In this document: positions 5,572 to 6,617 of the stretch, piece by piece
Layout: every line of letters starts with the position of its first letter
Numbering within the stretch: the first letter of the stretch is position 1
Assembly: GCA_937923365.1 (NCBI GenBank)
Contig: CALAIJ010000218.1
Location: forward strand, 1-6,617
DNA from: an uncultured Sulfitobacter sp.
GTDB taxonomy: Bacteria; Pseudomonadota; Alphaproteobacteria; Rhodobacterales; Rhodobacteraceae
DNA: 6,617 nt
Direction: 5' to 3'
Notes under the pieces: model-generated
What the model was told of the DNA's origin: nothing
What the model saw: the letters and a program-made list of their open reading frames with translations, nothing else
Database searches by the model: none
Translations under genes and position numbers: made by a program

Positions 5572-6174
5572 CTACTCAACCACCCGCAGCGTCAGATTGA
5601 TCCGTCCGCCCTTGGGCAGCAGCGTCGATGAACCGGCCTTGATCCGGTCCACTCCGTGATAGGTCAAACGCGCCGCGCCGCCCATGACGACCACATCGCC
5701 CGATTGCAGCCAGATGCTCTCTGTCTTGCCACCCTTGGTCGTGTTCCCGATCCGGAACAGGCCTTCGTCGCCCAGCGACACGGAGACAACGGGCCATTTG
5801 AAATCCGCCTCGTCACGGTCCTGGTGAAGACCCATGCGGGCACCGTCGCTGTAGTAGTTGATCAGACAACACTCGGGGCGCCGCTCCAGACCTGTGACCT
5901 GGTCCCAGATCGCAAGCACGTTGTCAGGAATCGCAGGCCATGGCCGCCCGTTGGGATGCGCCCTGACGTAGCGGTAGCCTTTGCGGTCTGAAAACCAGCC
6001 GTAGGTGCCAGCGGCGGACATGCGCACAGACATCGGCTTGCCATAAGGCGTGTCGGGCTGGAACAAGGGCGCCACGCTGACAACGCCGCGAATGGCGTCC
6101 ACAAGAGCCTCTTGCGCAGACACATCCAGCAGTCCTTTGTGAATCTCGAAGCCTCTGACCCGCAAAACCGTCAT
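5572..6174 (-). CDS. alkB: Alpha-ketoglutarate-dependent dioxygenase AlkB (alkylated nucleic acid repair)
   Basis: AlkB removes methyl groups from lesions such as 1-methyladenine and 3-methylcytosine by oxidation, using Fe(II), O2 and 2-oxoglutarate. The 200-residue length fits bacterial AlkB. The iron ligands are His117 and Asp119 in LHQDRDE and His173 in TYHGVDRI. The 2-oxoglutarate salt-bridge region is Arg191 and Arg197 in RINLTLRVV, with NYYSDGARMGLHQD (Asn106, Tyr108) preceding the iron motif as in E. coli AlkB. Spacing from HxD to the distal His is the same as I recall for E. coli (His131 to His187, 56 residues). AAAGGAA lies 10 nt upstream of the start. It is divergent from dnaK and convergent with the catabolic operon, so it is probably transcribed alone. 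No Ada or other repair gene is visible beside it. Confidence 0.94.
   Translation of the reverse strand: MTVLRVRGFEIHKGLLDVSAQEALVDAIRGVVSVAPLFQPDTPYGKPMSVRMSAAGTYGWFSDRKGYRYVRAHPNGRPWPAIPDNVLAIWDQVTGLERRPECCLINYYSDGARMGLHQDRDEADFKWPVVSVSLGDEGLFRIGNTTKGGKTESIWLQSGDVVVMGGAARLTYHGVDRIKAGSSTLLPKGGRINLTLRVVE

Positions 6175-6617
<443 letters not shown>

Noticed and set aside
5447..5659. Small plus-strand open frame of 70 codons between the convergent genes.
   Set aside because: It runs into the alkB coding sequence on the opposite strand and has no recognisable protein features, although an AAAAGGAG-like string lies inside rather than before it.

Overview
The window looks like chromosomal DNA of an alphaproteobacterium, most likely a marine Rhodobacteraceae (roseobacter-type) organism. 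This rests on the style of the DnaK and AlkB proteins, the moderately GC-rich codon use and the type of catabolic cluster. It is inference from protein character, not from a phylogenetic marker. The window holds two unrelated blocks.

Left block (1-5330) is a catabolic locus. A GntR-family regulator of the HutC/UTRA type (complement of 1-471, cut by the window edge) is transcribed leftward. A 128-bp AT-rich divergent region with a perfect 12-bp palindrome separates it from a rightward operon of three genes. These are an NAD(P)-dependent aldehyde dehydrogenase of the succinate-semialdehyde dehydrogenase group (600-2036), a beta-hydroxyacid dehydrogenase that lines up without gaps to remembered E. 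coli YihU (sulfolactaldehyde reductase, which also reduces succinate semialdehyde; 2086-2970), and a large DUF3604 protein with a PHP-like metal-binding domain (3005-5330). Spacings of 49 and 34 nt and a Shine-Dalgarno-like sequence before each gene suggest a single transcript. The two dehydrogenases form a plausible alcohol to aldehyde to acid pair. Candidate substrates are 2,3-dihydroxypropanesulfonate (via sulfolactaldehyde to sulfolactate) or 4-hydroxybutyrate (via succinate semialdehyde to succinate). The DUF3604 protein has no established role and could be the hydrolase that releases the substrate. Its reading frame is interrupted by one apparent extra G near 3566, so it is either a recent pseudogene or carries a sequencing error.

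Right block (5572-6617) is housekeeping. alkB (complement of 5572-6174) encodes the 2-oxoglutarate/Fe(II) dioxygenase that repairs alkylated nucleic acids. dnaK begins at 6385 and runs off the right edge. They are divergent and share a 210-bp region with a plausible dnaK promoter. Between the blocks, 5331-5571 has no convincing gene but contains a hairpin and an orphan TetR-operator-like palindrome (GACCGTTCGGTC). No tRNA, rRNA, CRISPR array or insertion sequence was seen.
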